Source of the DNA: an uncultured Ruminococcus sp.
GTDB taxonomy: Bacteria > Bacillota > Clostridia > Oscillospirales > Ruminococcaceae
Length of the DNA stretch: 5,928 nucleotides
Assembly (NCBI GenBank): GCA_900540005.1
Contig: UQEM01000148.1
Span: forward strand, 1-5,928
Direction: 5' to 3'
In this document: positions 5,870-5,928 of the stretch, piece after piece
Layout: every line of letters begins with the position of its first letter
Numbering within the stretch: position 1 is the stretch's first letter
Position numbers and translations under genes: made by a program
The notes under the pieces: model-generated
The model's input: only the letters and a program-made list of their open reading frames with translations
Database searches by the model: none
Told to the model about the DNA's origin: nothing

Positions 5870-5928
5870 TCAAACCTTCCTCCCAAACTTCTCCACAAGC
5901 TCCTCGACCACAGCCTTGATCTCCGCCT
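5870..5928 (-). CDS. C-terminal end of an unidentified upstream gene (partial)
   Basis: The last 18 codons and the TGA (5870-5872) of a gene entering from the right edge. They encode a charged amphipathic helix, AEIKAVVEELVEKFGRKV, at higher GC than the mcrB leader. The frame is supported by its coding-like codons and by the hairpin right after the stop. The piece is too short to name. It points the same way as mcrB but is separated from it by a promoter. Confidence 0.5.
   Translation of the reverse strand, partial: AEIKAVVEELVEKFGRKV

Noticed and set aside
1..5928. CRISPR array, tRNA, rRNA, DNA methyltransferase or retron
   Set aside because: No regularly spaced repeats, cloverleaf, rRNA signature or methyltransferase motifs were seen on either strand. 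Absence of a methyltransferase fits a type IV system.

Overview
The window looks like the end of a draft or metagenomic contig from a gut-type Clostridia bacterium (Bacillota, probably Ruminococcaceae/Oscillospiraceae or a close relative). The evidence is moderate GC with strong purine-rich Shine-Dalgarno sites, extended -10 promoters (TGATATAAT) and Clostridia-type mobile-element proteins. The genus is inference. Bases 1-41 are not genomic: they are an Illumina Nextera read-2 adapter plus most of an index, so real sequence starts at 42.

Left part (42-1549, + strand): a decayed mobile-element remnant. A good promoter (182-210) drives the first 98 codons of an AlkZ-related protein (232-525). 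This runs abruptly and in frame into the start of a large serine recombinase (from GTG 571). The recombinase has a one-base frameshift in a TTTT run (760-763) and is cut off near 1016 after its catalytic domain. An intact 138-aa TnpV-like small protein (1090-1506) follows, closed by a strong hairpin terminator (1511-1549) that also separates it from the convergent operon.

Right part (5815 down to 1550, - strand): a three-gene operon encoding a type IV (McrBC-like) restriction system. mcrB (730 aa) carries an N-terminal HARE-HTH-like winged helix, an EVE/PUA-like domain, a second PUA-like region and a McrB AAA+ GTPase motor. mcrC (353 aa) overlaps the end of mcrB and carries the PD-(D/E)xK nuclease core. 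The third gene, a 302-aa HAD-superfamily phosphatase-like protein, has its ribosome binding site inside the last codons of mcrC, so it is very probably co-translated with the nuclease. The promoter has -35 TTGCTT, a 17-bp spacer and an extended -10. The roughly 73-nt leader holds a palindromic repeat and a hairpin that runs into the mcrB Shine-Dalgarno.

How they may work together (inference): the N-terminal modules of McrB would read modified or foreign nucleic acid, the GTPase ring would translocate, and McrC would cut. The HAD enzyme may process a nucleotide or nucleic-acid product, or modulate the system. Its tight coupling, the multi-reader McrB, and a GC-rich block (about 2540-4375) covering just the motor and most of McrC are the most interesting points. 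The window ends in the last 18 codons of an unidentified upstream gene on the - strand.
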